Assembly (NCBI GenBank): GCA_001599615.1
Contig: BCHJ01000006.1
Coordinates: 808,744-872,743 of the forward strand
From: Thielaviopsis euricoi
Taxonomy: Eukaryota; Ascomycota; Sordariomycetes; Microascales; Ceratocystidaceae
Reading direction: 5' to 3'
Length of the DNA stretch: 64,000 nt
The notes under the pieces are model-generated. The model was not told the origin of the DNA, searched no databases, and saw only the letters and a program-made list of their open reading frames with translations. The position numbers were made by a program, and so were the translations under genes. Shown here one piece after another: positions 1 through 11,919 of the stretch (within the stretch, counting starts at the first letter, position 1; every line of letters starts with the position of its first letter).

Positions 1-1054
1 TTTTGTTTGTTCTCTTTTTTATTTTGTCTTTTCTTTCTACGAACCTTTTCTTGTTCGTCTCCGCTTGCCAGTTTGTTGAGATGCAGCGGAATCCCATTCT
101 TTCAGGTTCATCCAAAACAAACTAGTTCGTTCCCCTAGCTTAAACGAGCAACTGGGTGAAGACGCGCTTGTGTTTTATACCAAGAAGCGCTTGCGTTGGC
201 TTGGTGGATATCATGAGCCCTTGTTATTTTACAATTGTTTCCCTTCCATGCTTGCGATTTCCTATCCTGGACTAGAAGACAAGACGAAACTTGTGGCTTC
301 TCGTACCTTTTTTGTTTTTCTTTTCTCCCCTCCACGTTCATCATGAAGACAGGTCAGGATGGCGCTTTTTGTGTAGAAGCAGGCGCATTGAGATTCAAGC
401 AGAACCTCGTGCGATGCTTTACTTTGTTAATAAAAAGCACTACCTATTGCCTTGCATTGCATTGGCTGGGCGCTGCTATTATCACAAGCCTCCGGTACAT
501 ATTATTTTTGTTGATGTTGATTGACATGTTGGTTGACTATCACAAGTGGTCTGTCTGTCTGTCACTTTTTATCTGAGCTGCAGATCATCTGAAACTCCCC
601 ACTCTGCAGCGCGGCTTACACGCTTACAGCTGTGTTGTTTGTTTGCTTGTTTGTCTGCCTGTCTGCTCAGAGCAAGTTGACTTCACGAAAAGTTGTTGTT
701 GAAGTCCTGTTCGTGTTCGCTCACGTGGCTCCGGAATCCCTCGAACGCTGTTATTGCCTTTCTCTCTCTACCGTCTTACAGTTTCTTTTTATTTCTTCTC
801 CCACAGAAACTCACGAACTTTGGATTTACCGTGATTCTTTCCTAGAACAAACAAAGTCAATTCGCGATTTGGGGGGAAGGGGTTTGGTTAGTGCCGAATT
901 CTGAACAGGATGACGTCTTTCTTTTTTTTTTGTCGATTCTTCTACTTTTTTCTTTGTTCCTTTTGACGGCGGGAGAAGAAATCAGGACTGGAATGGAAGG
1001 GGGATCAGGAGAAGCTAAAAGTTTGCTCACTAGTTTGGTGTTCCTGGGAGAGAG

Positions 1055-1077
1055 AAAAAAAAAAAAAAAAAAAAAAA
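1055..1077. repeat. A23 homopolymer
   Basis: Uninterrupted run of 23 A. A second run of 27 A lies at 1434-1460. Both are in non-coding DNA and are likely length-polymorphic. Confidence 0.9.
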
Positions 1078-1432
1078 CCCCGATGGATTCACAAAAGTCG
1101 AAGCTAAGGCTCCAGAAGGGAAAGAGGCACGCAGCTCACAACTTTATTTCATGTTATGTGAGAGGAAGCTGATGCGAGTTTTGTCTACTTTTTCCTCGTG
1201 TCGTCGTTCTTTTTCTCTCCTTGTCGGTGACGCTGTTTGTTGAGGAGAGGCTGGTTGCTGCTTCTGCTTCTTGGCCGGAGATCAAGCTGTCCCCATGCAT
1301 ATCATCACTACATACCGGAAAGCAAATGCATTACACTGCCTTGCCTTGCTGCCGTTTATTCCCCACGGACTTTTTTTATGCTTGCTTGCTTGCTTGCAAA
1401 CGAGTTGTTTGTCAGTCAGGTGGATGGAAAAG

Positions 1433-1433
<1 letters not shown>

Positions 1434-1460
<27 letters not shown>
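1434..1460. repeat. A27 homopolymer
   Basis: Uninterrupted run of 27 A in the non-coding region left of the first gene. Confidence 0.9.
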
Positions 1461-1463
<3 letters not shown>

Positions 1464-2040
1464 ACAGGGAGATAGGAGGCCCATGCATTATTTCTCCCAT
1501 CCTATCCTATCCCATATGAACAGCAGTGCTACTTTATAGTTTACTGTAGCATTACTGTACTTTGGCATTCACATCACAGCACATCACAGCACAGCACATC
1601 CCCTTTCTCCACAGGGTTCTTTTTTGCTGGTCTGGCCTGCCTGGTCGCCCTGCCCTCTGCTTTTTCTTTTTGCTTGTTTTTCTTTCATCACACTCTTTTT
1701 TCGGACTGTCCTGTCCTGCGCCATTCATTGGCAAGACACTTTCCTGATTGGGAGAATCAAGCTGCATGCGCAAATTAGTGCATACATCCATCCATCCCTC
1801 CATATATTCTCTTTAGAGTGTATGCATTTATCTACATCTGCATTTGCTCGTGCATGCAACGCAAGCTTGATCGACCTTGTCTGAGCGAGAAAGTGGCGGA
1901 CGGCCGAAGCAGGGGGAAGCAGAAGAGGAAGAAGCAGCGGCAGAATAAGATGAAGACACAGAATGAGAACGAGGACGAGAACGACATGCACGTCAGGTCG
2001 GAAGTCCAGCCAAGTCTAGTCCAGTCACAGTCGCAGTCAG

Positions 2041-2074
2041 CACGCACACACGCACACACACACACACACACACA
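2041..2074. repeat. CA dinucleotide microsatellite
   Basis: CA repeats with two interrupting G bases, ending in an unbroken run of about 11 CA units. Non-coding context. Confidence 0.85.
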
Positions 2075-2940
2075 TCACGGCGATACGTGAAGGAAGGCCA
2101 GCAACAGAGGAGAAAAGAAAAGAAAAGAGCAAGGTGACAGCTTGGCTTAGCTTACTTAGCTCGTCGTCCTGGCGCCAAGGTTACATTTCTGTTTTCTCGT
2201 TTTCCGCTGATTCCAACACCTTCTTTTCCCTTTTTCGACTGGTGCCAAAGCGCGAGCCGGCTTGTGATAGGCCAATTCCTATTGTTGGTGTATTCCTGTT
2301 CAAGCAGTCTCTGTTCCTGATTCTGTTCCTATTCCTGTTCCTATTCCCGTTCCTGGTTCTGGTTCTGGTTCTGGCTTTATTCGTGTTATTTGTTCCTGGA
2401 TGGCTTGGCCCGCTCAACTTCGTCATTGTTGGGCTCATCTCGTCTTCTTGCTCGCTCTCTCTGAATCTGATGATGCGTATGCATATGCATCTGATGGACG
2501 AATTACTTCGCATCGCATAAGCATGACGAGAGAAGTCCCAGGGATAAGAATAGAAGCATATCCAACCCAACCAAGCCTGGCAGAAAAAGAGAATCGAGAA
2601 TTCCCCGAAGCCCTCTGCCCTTCGCTCTCGTCTTGTCTTGTCCATCGTCGGATGTGCGTCTGTTCGTCTCGCTTGTTACTCCGTTTTTGGCCATTACTCT
2701 GATCTTCTTCTTTTTTTCCTTCTTTCTCTCTTCCTTTCCGATTCTCTATATTCTTTCTTATCCGTCCTTCTTCTCATGCTGCATTTCATTTTTGTCTTGT
2801 CCCATCTTTGACACGTTCCCCCTCGCATCGCATCTTTTCTTTTTCTCTTGTTTTTCTTCTTTTCTTACTTCTTTTCATCATCCCTGGACTATAACTGGCC
2901 AGATTAATACTGACATCTCGCTACTGTCTTCCGTCTACAG

Positions 2941-5184
2941 TACTTTTCAGAAGGAGAACGCCAACAATTTGTCAAGGCCAGAGCTTCTGAAGAATCATTT
3001 CACCCAAGTTCAAACTCTCGTCCGGTCTCGCCGCTCTTAAACAACAACAGCAACAACCTGTCACACTCATTACCCTCTCGCCAATTAAACTTGCAGGTTC
3101 GCATTCCTCCAAGAACTTCGTCACGCACTTCAAAGCGCCCACAAACGCCTGAAAAGCAAGATTCCACCGCCTCCGACGACCTGCAGTCTCCCAGCATTTT
3201 TCCCACGCCAGGCCGCAAGCTTAAAAGCACCCACCAGAAAGCACCGTCCTGCAATATCAGCGAGCTGGTGCGCCGGCGATCACGTGCAAACTCGCTTGAT
3301 TCGTCCTTTTACGCCAGCCTACCTGACAAGATCCAGCGCCGCCATCTTGACCTGGAAGAGCAAAACATTGCCGCCCGCCATCGCAGTAAACCCGTACGCC
3401 CACCAACCCTGAGCTCAACCGATCGGCGTGTGCTCGACTGGACACATTGTCGCCCATCTTCTAATCCTACTCCGCCACAGAGCATCTACGGAGACGACGG
3501 CTTTAGTAGTCCACGCCAGGATCACAGTCGCAGCCAACGCCGCCGTTTGCGACGTCGTTCGTCTTTTGGAGACCGTCTAGAAGAAGACGGCGATTTGGAT
3601 CTTGAAGATCCTTTTCACAAGCGTGTAACAGTTCTCTTGTCACCGACTGTCGCTGGCGACTCGCCCATTTCTTCGCCGGCTGTGCTACCGTTTACTCCAT
3701 TTAGTTCCACAACCCTCACCCCAAATATGCAAGAGTTCCAACGACCCCCGCTGCGCCAGACGCCTTCCTCGCCGGCTGTTGTCAGTGGCCACAGATCCAC
3801 GCTCAGCATGCCCATGATGTCACTTGAGACTCTCGGCGCCAAGAAGAAAAAGGACAGCTTTATGGACAGTTTCCAGTGGCTAGAGGAGGAGGAGGATCTG
3901 GATCTCAAGCTGAACCTGCACCTGGACGACTACCACAAGAACCTGCGCGAGCAGATTCCCACCAGTGCCAACAAGCCGCGGCCGTCGTTCCGACGCCATT
4001 TGTCTATCAACAAAATCCCCTTTAGCCGCCCGCCGCAGATCAACACGCGCATCAACCACAAGGACCTGCAGATTCAGGTCGGACCGTACGGACCCGTGTC
4101 GCCTAGCAAGCGCCGTTCGCGCACCATCTCGCTCATCACCCCGCGCAACTCGCCCACAGTTGGCGAAACCCCCATGAGCCCCATCAGTCCCATTGACGAG
4201 ACTGCCCACTATTCAGACCCCAATGCACGCCTGAAGCTGCGCCTGTATCTCGCCTCGCCGCAAAAGTTTGACGAGGCCATTCAGTTTGGCTTCCCGGCCA
4301 CCGCCGCTGACCCCAAGTCACCCGCGCTGCAGATCTCGCTGCATGAGTCCTTCCAGGAGTCCATGTCCATGGTGTCGCCCAAGACGCGCTCGCCCATGGA
4401 CGACAAGCTGTGCACCTTCCTCGAAGACGACCGCTCGTCATTCTACTCGGCCGACGAAGACGACTTCCACTCGTCACCCGGCTCCGACGCCCCGCCCACG
4501 CCGCAAACGCCGCCCGAGAAAGCCACCGCACGATCCTCCGCCACTGTCCTTCCGCCCGCCAAGTCCTCCGCGACCAGCGTCACCTCGCCGCTCAAGTCCT
4601 CTACCACAGTCACCACAGCTGCCACCACCAAGCCCGCCGCCAGCAGCAACGTCGTCGTCATGCACAGCCAGAAAAACGGCCCCAAGACGTCTCTCGACTT
4701 TGACACGCTGGCCGCGCGCGAAATGACGCTGCGCATGACGCTCACGCGGCCCGACCTGCGCGCCGACGACGATCAGATGTACGGCTGGCAGTCCGCCTCC
4801 GGCGGGCCATCTGCCGCGCCATCGCAGCCCGCCAGTCGCGCGGGATCGCCGACGCGTGGCATGGCGATTGCCGCAGCGGCCGTAGCGGCGCGCACCGGCC
4901 ACCGCAAGGTGCTCTCGACAGCGTCAACGAGCTACGAGACAGCGCGGTCGGTGTCGCCGTCGGTGCTGTCGCGTGGCGGCGGCGAGACGCGCGCGTACTC
5001 GCCCAGCCATGGCGTCAGTGTTAGTGTCAGTGTGTGTGCATCGCCCAGCTTGGGTTTGACGGCGGCGGCGCGGCAGTCGTTTGCCAAGGAGTCGATTGAG
5101 CGGCAGTTCGCGGCGTTTGACTTGGATATTGAGCAGGATCGCGGCGTAATGAAGCGCATCTGGAACAGGGTGCGACGCACTTAG
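2941..5184 (+). CDS. Ser/Pro-rich hypothetical protein (5' exon missing from model)
   Basis: I do not recognise a family. The reading frame is open from 2914 to the TAG at 5184 (747 codons from 2941), but the first ATG in frame is near 3727, deep inside conserved-looking sequence. The exon therefore most likely begins at the CTACAG acceptor ending at 2940, and the start codon lies in an upstream exon I could not place. The frame would be phase 0 at 2941. The protein is basic and disordered at its N-terminus, rich in Ser/Thr-Pro sites (clusters around 3640-3720 and 4085-4200) that suit proline-directed kinases. It has a D/E block near 3885-3900, Thr/Ala-rich runs near 4540-4660, and a short charged C-terminus that looks helical and ends in a basic tail. 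No membrane segment or signal peptide is visible. A regulatory or cytoskeletal role would be a guess. Confidence 0.72.
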   Translation, partial: YFSEGERQQFVKARASEESFHPSSNSRPVSPLLNNNSNNLSHSLPSRQLNLQVRIPPRTSSRTSKRPQTPEKQDSTASDDLQSPSIFPTPGRKLKSTHQKAPSCNISELVRRRSRANSLDSSFYASLPDKIQRRHLDLEEQNIAARHRSKPVRPPTLSSTDRRVLDWTHCRPSSNPTPPQSIYGDDGFSSPRQDHSRSQRRRLRRRSSFGDRLEEDGDLDLEDPFHKRVTVLLSPTVAGDSPISSPAVLPFTPFSSTTLTPNMQEFQRPPLRQTPSSPAVVSGHRSTLSMPMMSLETLGAKKKKDSFMDSFQWLEEEEDLDLKLNLHLDDYHKNLREQIPTSANKPRPSFRRHLSINKIPFSRPPQINTRINHKDLQIQVGPYGPVSPSKRRSRTISLITPRNSPTVGETPMSPISPIDETAHYSDPNARLKLRLYLASPQKFDEAIQFGFPATAADPKSPALQISLHESFQESMSMVSPKTRSPMDDKLCTFLEDDRSSFYSADEDDFHSSPGSDAPPTPQTPPEKATARSSATVLPPAKSSATSVTSPLKSSTTVTTAATTKPAASSNVVVMHSQKNGPKTSLDFDTLAAREMTLRMTLTRPDLRADDDQMYGWQSASGGPSAAPSQPASRAGSPTRGMAIAAAAVAARTGHRKVLSTASTSYETARSVSPSVLSRGGGETRAYSPSHGVSVSVSVCASPSLGLTAAARQSFAKESIERQFAAFDLDIEQDRGVMKRIWNRVRRT

Positions 5185-6006
5185 TGTCTCTTTTGTTTTT
5201 TGTTTCTTGCTTCTCTTTTTTCGATATTCTTATTGTTTGTTGTCGCTTAAAGCGGACCGTCTACGTTATCATGATTTGTCTTTTGGAGTTTTTTGTTTAT
5301 TGTTGCTAGTTGTGTTGTTATCTTGCGTTGGTTAATATTCCTGTTATCTATTTTTGTAGTGTTTTTTTTACTGTTTTGTTTTGTTTATATTCCCGCCATA
5401 TATGGATTAGGGTTTCTTTTTTTTTGATATAAATCAGCGGGGCTTTGATTTTTTTTTTCTTGTTTATTCTCTTTTTTTTTCGTTTCATTCTTTGTTGAGC
5501 GCATACTTGATAATATATCCCATAAATTGTGTATTTATTTACCAGTGGTTATCCTTTTTGCCTGCTGATATTTGATATGCAGGCGAGTTGTCAAGAGAAA
5601 TAGGAGAATATTCCGTATTGTGACGGGTCAGCCAGTAGCAGTGCAATGTGGCCAGAGACGTCTTTGATTGGATGTTTGATTGGCCCGAAGGGGGGGTCTG
5701 TGTTCATCGACCGGACACGAGACGACACGGTAGAGACAACATGCAGCAGCACAGGTACTTTTTATTCTGATATGATGGACAGATACACGTCTGGTCTGTG
5801 CGGGTGAATCGCCGAACAAAAAACATCAAGACATGCTGAAACAGGCGGAGAAAAATAAATAAATAAATATGTATAATAACAAAGTAGTAACACCTTATAT
5901 GACAGACCCCCATCACCAACCAGCCTCTCTACTACATCAACATAATCACATCAAAAAGAAAAAGAAATAATAGAAAAAAGAGAATCCACACAACCCAACT
6001 CATCCC
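5185..6006. other. Convergent intergenic region, 3' UTRs
   Basis: Space between two convergent genes. The left part is T-rich, as expected for the 3' UTR of the plus-strand gene. The right part is A-rich on the plus strand, as expected for the 3' end of VPS10 on the minus strand. No gene seen. Confidence 0.6.
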
Positions 6007-9000
6007 CTACTCTTCATCGCTCTCCTCACCCAGCAACTCTCCCTCGTCCTCATCGACAATCGCATAGTCAGCCGACCCTCTGGCAAAACTATCTCTCGTC
6101 GTGAACCTCCGCGCGCCAAAGCCATCGCCAACACCAAAGCCTCCACCGCTGACACGCTCATACGTCGAGCTCAGCGACCGCCACAGACCCTGCGCCACCA
6201 GCGGCAGCGACGCCACCAGCGCCACACCGGCTGACAGGGCAATCACGGGGTACCTCACCCACGGCGCCTCGCTGTCGAGTAGGGCGTGGCCGGTGAGTCC
6301 GCTTCGGCTGCCCGTGTTGGGCTCGCCGAGACGGATCTGGCCAAACTTGCCGTTCCAGTTGCGGTACACCCACGTGCCGACGGCCGCGGCCGCGGCAATG
6401 GGCAGCACCACGGCGAAGAAGATGGCAACGCCCGATGTGCGCCGCGACTTTTCGAATTCTTCTTCGTGACCGCTACAGGCAATGGGCGTGTTGACCTTGT
6501 CGAATTCGTCGCCACCCACACACGTGGTCAGCGGAATACGGCGGTAGCCCGACGGCTCGTAAAAGGCAATAGCTTCGGGGTTCGCGCTGCAGTATTCCTT
6601 GGCAGTCTGGGGCTGGCGGCCAGGCACGAGGGAGCATTGGCCGTGGTTGTCCATTTCAAAGTTGTAGTCACTATAAGAGCGGTTAGCAATGGTGTCATAG
6701 TTTGAGCGAGGGAGGTGCAGGGAAGAGAGATGAAAAAGAATGGAGAGAGGGAAAATAAAGAGGGGAGGAAAACTCACCATTCGTAGTCGCGACGCGAGCA
6801 CATGCAGTTCAACGACTCCATAGTCCGCTGAGTCAGCTGCATGCGTATATCATTGTAGCACTTCTTGCCTGGCAGCTTGCGCAGGTACCGCGCCACATGG
6901 CCAAACAGACAGTCATTGTCTTGCAGCGGGTGGCGCGGGTGCCAGATACGGTAGTCGTTTTCATGGCACGCGCCGTCCGTGGCCAGTCCGGTAAAGTCGA
7001 CACGCGTGGCAATCACCTGGTTGTCATCTGTCATGGTCCAGATCAAAAAGTTGCGCGAGCTGCCGCTGTCCAGCGTGGTAATGTCGGTGACGAGCGACTC
7101 GCGGTCCTGGAACTTGTGCTCACTCCACGTCGCGCCTTCGTCAATCGAATACAGCAGCTTGTTCGTCTTGACCTTGACGCCCATCTGGATCAGTACCAGC
7201 AGCGAGCCCTGGTCGCCAAAGTCCCACGTCCAGATGCCCTTTTGCACCATACGCCACGTGATACCGCCGTCCAGAGACATGAAAGTGTCAGCCTGGTCGA
7301 TGCCCTCAAGATACGGGCCGACATTGCCGGCGCCAAACATGATACCGATGGCCGACGACACAGTGAAGCCGCGGCGCTTGTCGATGCGCTCCGTGTAGTG
7401 GTGGAAGTGCAGCGCGCACTTTTCCGAGCCGACGGAAGCACTGCACTTGAACGCCTTGCCGTCCTTGTCCTTAGCCGGCGGCGCCAGGAACGCCCACTCG
7501 GCTCCGTCGTTGTGCGTAATCTTGGTCTGCAGCTTCTTGGGCTCCTTGGTGTTGCCGGCGTTCGCCACCACATTGGCAATGGCCACACCCTCAACGCCAG
7601 CCACGCGCTCGTAGTCGACGTAGAAGCTCGAGTCACAGTTGACGTCAGCCAGGCTGAGCGCGTACGACGTGCCGTTGGAGTTGCTCTTGATAATGTTTCC
7701 ACGCTCGTGGCCGTCCTGGATATTGGTGGCCACAAACAGATTGATGGCATGCGTCGAGCTGTCGAGAACCGTGTACTCGTTGCTGTGCTCAGGGTTGAAG
7801 TTGTAAGGGAAGTGCGCCTGAGCGTAGTGCTCGCCATCGACACTGGCATACGCCAGCAAGTGGCCCTCAGTATTGGGGACCTCGGCCGCCACGACAATAA
7901 ACTCGGACATCGTGGCAAACTGCTTCACCACAATATTCTTGCCCTTGTCGTCCACCAGCTTCGGGTACTGGATATCCTCAGTGAAGAAGTCGTTGCTGAC
8001 CGAAATGCGCAGCGGGCTGTCATTCTCCGACTCGCGCGCCAGACAAACAATCTGCTTCTGGTTGCGGTACTTGTACGCCGACCGTCCCGTAAACTCGCAG
8101 TGGCTGACCTGTCGCGCAATAGTCTTCCAGTGGTCGCCACGGTCCGTCGACAGGAACGCCTCGTGCACACAGTTGCCGTTGACCTTTTCGCAGACCTGGC
8201 CGGTAAAGATGATCCAGTCTTTCTTGTCGGGGTGGAAGGAGAACGGGTTGCCGTTGACGGGCGGGTGAGGCAAGTCAAACTCATGCCAATTAATGCCACG
8301 GTCAATTGTGTAGATAACCTTCTTGACAATATCGGCGCTGTCTTGCGGTGACGTTGTCATGAATACAGCATCCTTGAAGTTGGAGTGCGGGAAGATGCTA
8401 TGAACCCGGTACTTTTCAAGAATCTGCTTCCACGTTTTGCCGTGATCTGTTGTCAGCCAGATACGGTCCTCGACAATAGATTCGCCGCCGTCAAATCCAA
8501 ACGGTCGCACAATCACCGTCTCGTCGTTCTGGCTGCTCGAGTCGCCGCGCTCCAGGTAGATCTTTTCAAAGTTCTTGAGCTGCGACTCAAACACAAACTG
8601 GTCGTTGCCAATGACTCCGCCGGACGTGCCGTCGCCGTTGGTGGGTGGGGGAGTGTTGGGAGCATCAGTCGAGTCCTTGCATTTGTGATCAACCAGGGCA
8701 TCCTTTTGGCTGCCGCCTGTCCGCTTGCACTGGTTTCCGGGGATAAGACGCCAGCCGGACGATCCCTTGAACACAGCGTCCGGCTTTTGATCCTTGCAGA
8801 CGCCATCGGGTGCCAGAACCGGGCCGGCCCGTTCGCACTTGTCGTCCTTGCGCACAAAGTTGTAGTCGCATTCAAAATCACTGTCCGTACAGTCGCACGC
8901 TTCGGCCTTGGGGATGGGGATAGTGTATGCCTTCTTGATGAAGCAGTCGGCGTCCTTCTTGCGGCGGCGATAGGTCAACTTGGTGCCCATGACGCAAGTC

Positions 9001-10724
9001 GGCTTGCCACTCTCGTCAGCGCGCGCGTGCCAGTCCTCCATGTCCTTGTCCTCGCAAGTGCGCTCGTGAAGGCCCTCAAAGTCAATCGTGACAATGTGGA
9101 ATTTCTCGCGCGCATTGGAGTGACCTTCGATAATGAACTTCAGGATGGACGAGTCTTCCGTCGTGAAAATGGCCTCGGGCTGAAGCTTGAGACCATCGGG
9201 AAGCTTGACCTGCTCCCACTTGTCGCCGTGGTTGAGCGAGTAGGAAAACTCGGTCACATCCTCAGCCCGCTTGTCAGCAATAGCAACCAAGATCGAGCCC
9301 TGGTCACCAAAAGCGTACATGTGCGGGCCTGAGAGTGCCTTCTTCCAGGAAACACCGCCATTGTCGGAAACATACAGATCGGAATCCTTCATGGCCTTGA
9401 GCGAGTCGCCCGTATTGCCATTGGCAAGGACAAGTCCCGGGGCCGGGCTGGAGAACATAGGGCCAATGTTGTTGGCGTCCGTAATCGAGTGCAGATGGAC
9501 ACGGTCGTCACCAGCCTTGATCTTTTCGAAAGTGCGGCCATCGTCAAAGGAAATACTAGTCACAATCTTCTTGGCGGCATCAATCTTCTTTTCGACCTCT
9601 TCCCAGTTCTCGACCGTGTTGGTCAAGTACACACCCTGCACGTTGCTGACCTTGGAAAAGTCGACATGGCCGCGCATATTCCGGTTGGTGTGTTCAATGT
9701 TCTCGGTAAAGTATGTGCCGTTCGAATTGCTCGTGAACAGAACACCCATAGGGTTTGACGGACGCGTAGTCATGACGTCGACTTGTATGCTGTAGTTGGT
9801 GCTCTCGAGGACAGTGTAAGCCTCCTGGTTGAGACGATGGTCGTGCGTAGTCGGGAACATGGCACGGTGCCAGTTTTGAGCGTCGTCACTGATGTACAGG
9901 CCCATCTCGTCGGTTCCAAACGAGGCCGTGGCCGCCATCATGTACTTCTTGACAATAGCCACATTGACAACACCAAGGACACCTTTGCCGCCGTCAACCT
10001 TGACCTCGATTTCGTCAATCTTGCCATCGGCCTTGACGGCAAAGTAGTTGTCTGAGTAGAACAGGCGCTGGTCCTCCTTGAACGGAGACAGAAAGTCGCT
10101 GACAATACACATGATGCGGTTCTGGTCCAGCTGTGGCACGCCCGTCGTGAACTCGGGCGTCGACTTGGCCCACCAACAGCCGCCGTTATCAGTGCGCAGT
10201 GGCGCTGCCACTTCCTTGAAGTTGTTGGTGGTCACCATGGCGGCTTCCTTGCAGAAGATGCTCTGGCACTTCATGCCGTTAAAGATGATGCGATCGGGAT
10301 CCGACGCATGGAAGTGCAGTACCTCGGAGCTCAGGCCGCTGGTCAGCACGCCACTGTCGAACTTAGACCAAGTCTGGCCCTTGTCGGTAGTCTTCCAGTG
10401 CTCACGGTCGCCGGAAAGCACAAAAGCACGGTTGGAATCAAACTCGTGCATGACCAGCATATAGGCCTTTCCAGACGGCACATCGTCGAGCTTCTTCCAC
10501 GTGTCGCCGCCATCCGTCGATCTGTAAATCGACTTTTCCTCAATGTTATGGAACAAGAGCGTGTTGGTGCCATCAAAGTAGTTGATGTTTTCGGGCCGCG
10601 CGGCAAACGAGCTGACGTGGAGACTGGGCGAATCTTTGGCAGAGGCAAAGCTGGGTAGTACGGCACTGGCAGCAAGCAATTGTGCCACGGCGGCCCAGCC
10701 AAATGACGTGTGTCGGGGCCGCAT
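6007..10724 (-). CDS. VPS10: Vacuolar protein sorting receptor VPS10 (sortilin family)
   Basis: Type I receptor that binds vacuolar hydrolases such as carboxypeptidase Y in the late Golgi and delivers them to endosomes, then is recycled by retromer. Two exons: 10724-6778 and 6670-6007, with a 107-nt intron (GTGAGT donor, TATAG acceptor) joining the Cys-Asp-Tyr-Asn-Phe stretch typical of the cysteine-rich 10CC module; 1,536 aa. A signal peptide occupies about residues 1-29. Two tandem Vps10 ten-bladed beta-propeller domains follow (about 40-650 and 700-1310), each with repeated Asp-box motifs such as S-x-D-G-G-x-T-W and each closed by a Cys-rich segment. A membrane segment lies near 1397-1418 and a second hydrophobic segment near 1453-1478. 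The tail ends in an acidic cluster with a Tyr (YAIVDEDEGE), suiting clathrin-adaptor or retromer recognition. The length agrees with filamentous-fungal VPS10 proteins. Confidence 0.95.
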
Positions 10725-11919
10725 CGTAATTGTTTGGAAGGGGGTTTAAATGAGGCTGGAGTCTTTCATGTGTATGCGAATGGTATTCAGTTGTGTCGAG
10801 AATATATAGTGCGTAGACGTTTCGATTAACCGCTAATGATGCCGGCCGTTGTAAGGCTGAATCGCGCTTGACGTTGAGTTTAGGGTTCGTAGAATCGAGA
10901 GGTTGTCAAGTTAATTCGGCCTGGATTCAAGTAAATAGGAAAATGGCGTAAAAGAGGGGAGCTCAGCTCCAAAGTAAATGTCGTCGTGGTTATTTCGAAG
11001 ATGCAATGCGTCGCTTAGTAGACGGGCGGGCGGGCTAAGCTTATGGTGGCTTGTTAGAACTGGATGGAGGGGAGCATAGATAAATGCAGAATTAAGCGTT
11101 TGACTGTGCAGTAAAGCAAAGCCTGGAAAAACTTCCATACCTTTCTGTAAGTTACACTACAGCTTGGATGAGCTTGTGACGAAATGATTCAAGAGAAAAC
11201 AAGATGGATAAAAAATCACGAATGTAAAACTTGACAAGAAAAAAGAAAATGAGAGATGCTTTATTTGCTGACAACCTCAAGTTTCTTCTTCACTTACTGC
11301 GACTGCCTGCCTAGCTTGCAATTTGGCCCCCCAAAAAAGGCACCCAAAACGTTTGAGTCGTCAGCTGCCGCAGCGCCCTGAGCGCACTGACCGGCCAAAA
11401 TTACACGCTGTAACAGCCAAGTAGCTCTAGTGTGCAGTACGCACTCCCCATTATAATTGGCTATCAAGCTCTAGCTTCAGAAGCCTGTCCGCGTCGTTTC
11501 CACCCCCGGGGCGAAATCTTCACGAGATGAAACAGCCGCCCGGCAAGAGGAGCCGATCGTCTAAAATTTACAGCGAGGCTGCGCCAAAAGACAACAGCCA
11601 CAAAACGACGATTACTACCTCTTCTACGCACCTGTAGAGAGCATCAATTATTCAACTTAATTCCTTAAGCTAAAACAATATCATGTCAAGACCATAAAAA
11701 TTTACCGCAATAAGTGCAAAAGAGGAACCAATACCCATAAAAGTTGACTAAGTGAGTCTCGCGAACAATCCCAAGAAAGAAAAATATAAAATAAACAGAA
11801 AATAAAAAAGAATAAGAAGAGAAAAAAAAAAAAAAGAAAGAAACGAATAGCAATGAAAACACACCCCCAGATATGCATGCAGTATGTACTAATATGTACA
11901 TTCACCCTTCCGGGCAGAT
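10725..11919. other. Intergenic region upstream of VPS10
   Basis: About 1.2 kb between two minus-strand genes. The left part should hold the VPS10 promoter and leader; the right part, A-rich near 11780-11850, the 3' UTR of the NTF2-like gene. The short open frames here have no splice signals or recognisable protein. Confidence 0.55.

Larger units (their letters stand above)
1..2940. other. Upstream intergenic / leader region without a supported gene
   Basis: No convincing coding exon is seen here. The stretch is rich in T and CT tracts, two long A homopolymers, a CA run and a degenerate GTTCCT/GGTTCT run near 2310-2370. It must contain the promoter and the first exon of the gene whose main exon starts at 2941, because that exon lacks an initiator ATG. 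The last 30 bases have a branch-like ACTGAC and a CTACAG acceptor, so the 3' part is an intron. I could not match an ATG exon with a good phase-0 donor. Confidence 0.6.

Noticed and set aside
6897..8351. 484-residue plus-strand open frame opposite VPS10
   Set aside because: The minus-strand frame carries clear Vps10 Asp-box motifs and Cys pattern; the opposite frame resembles nothing and comes from biased third positions.
8385..9332. 315-residue plus-strand open frame opposite VPS10
   Set aside because: Antisense shadow of the second Vps10 domain.
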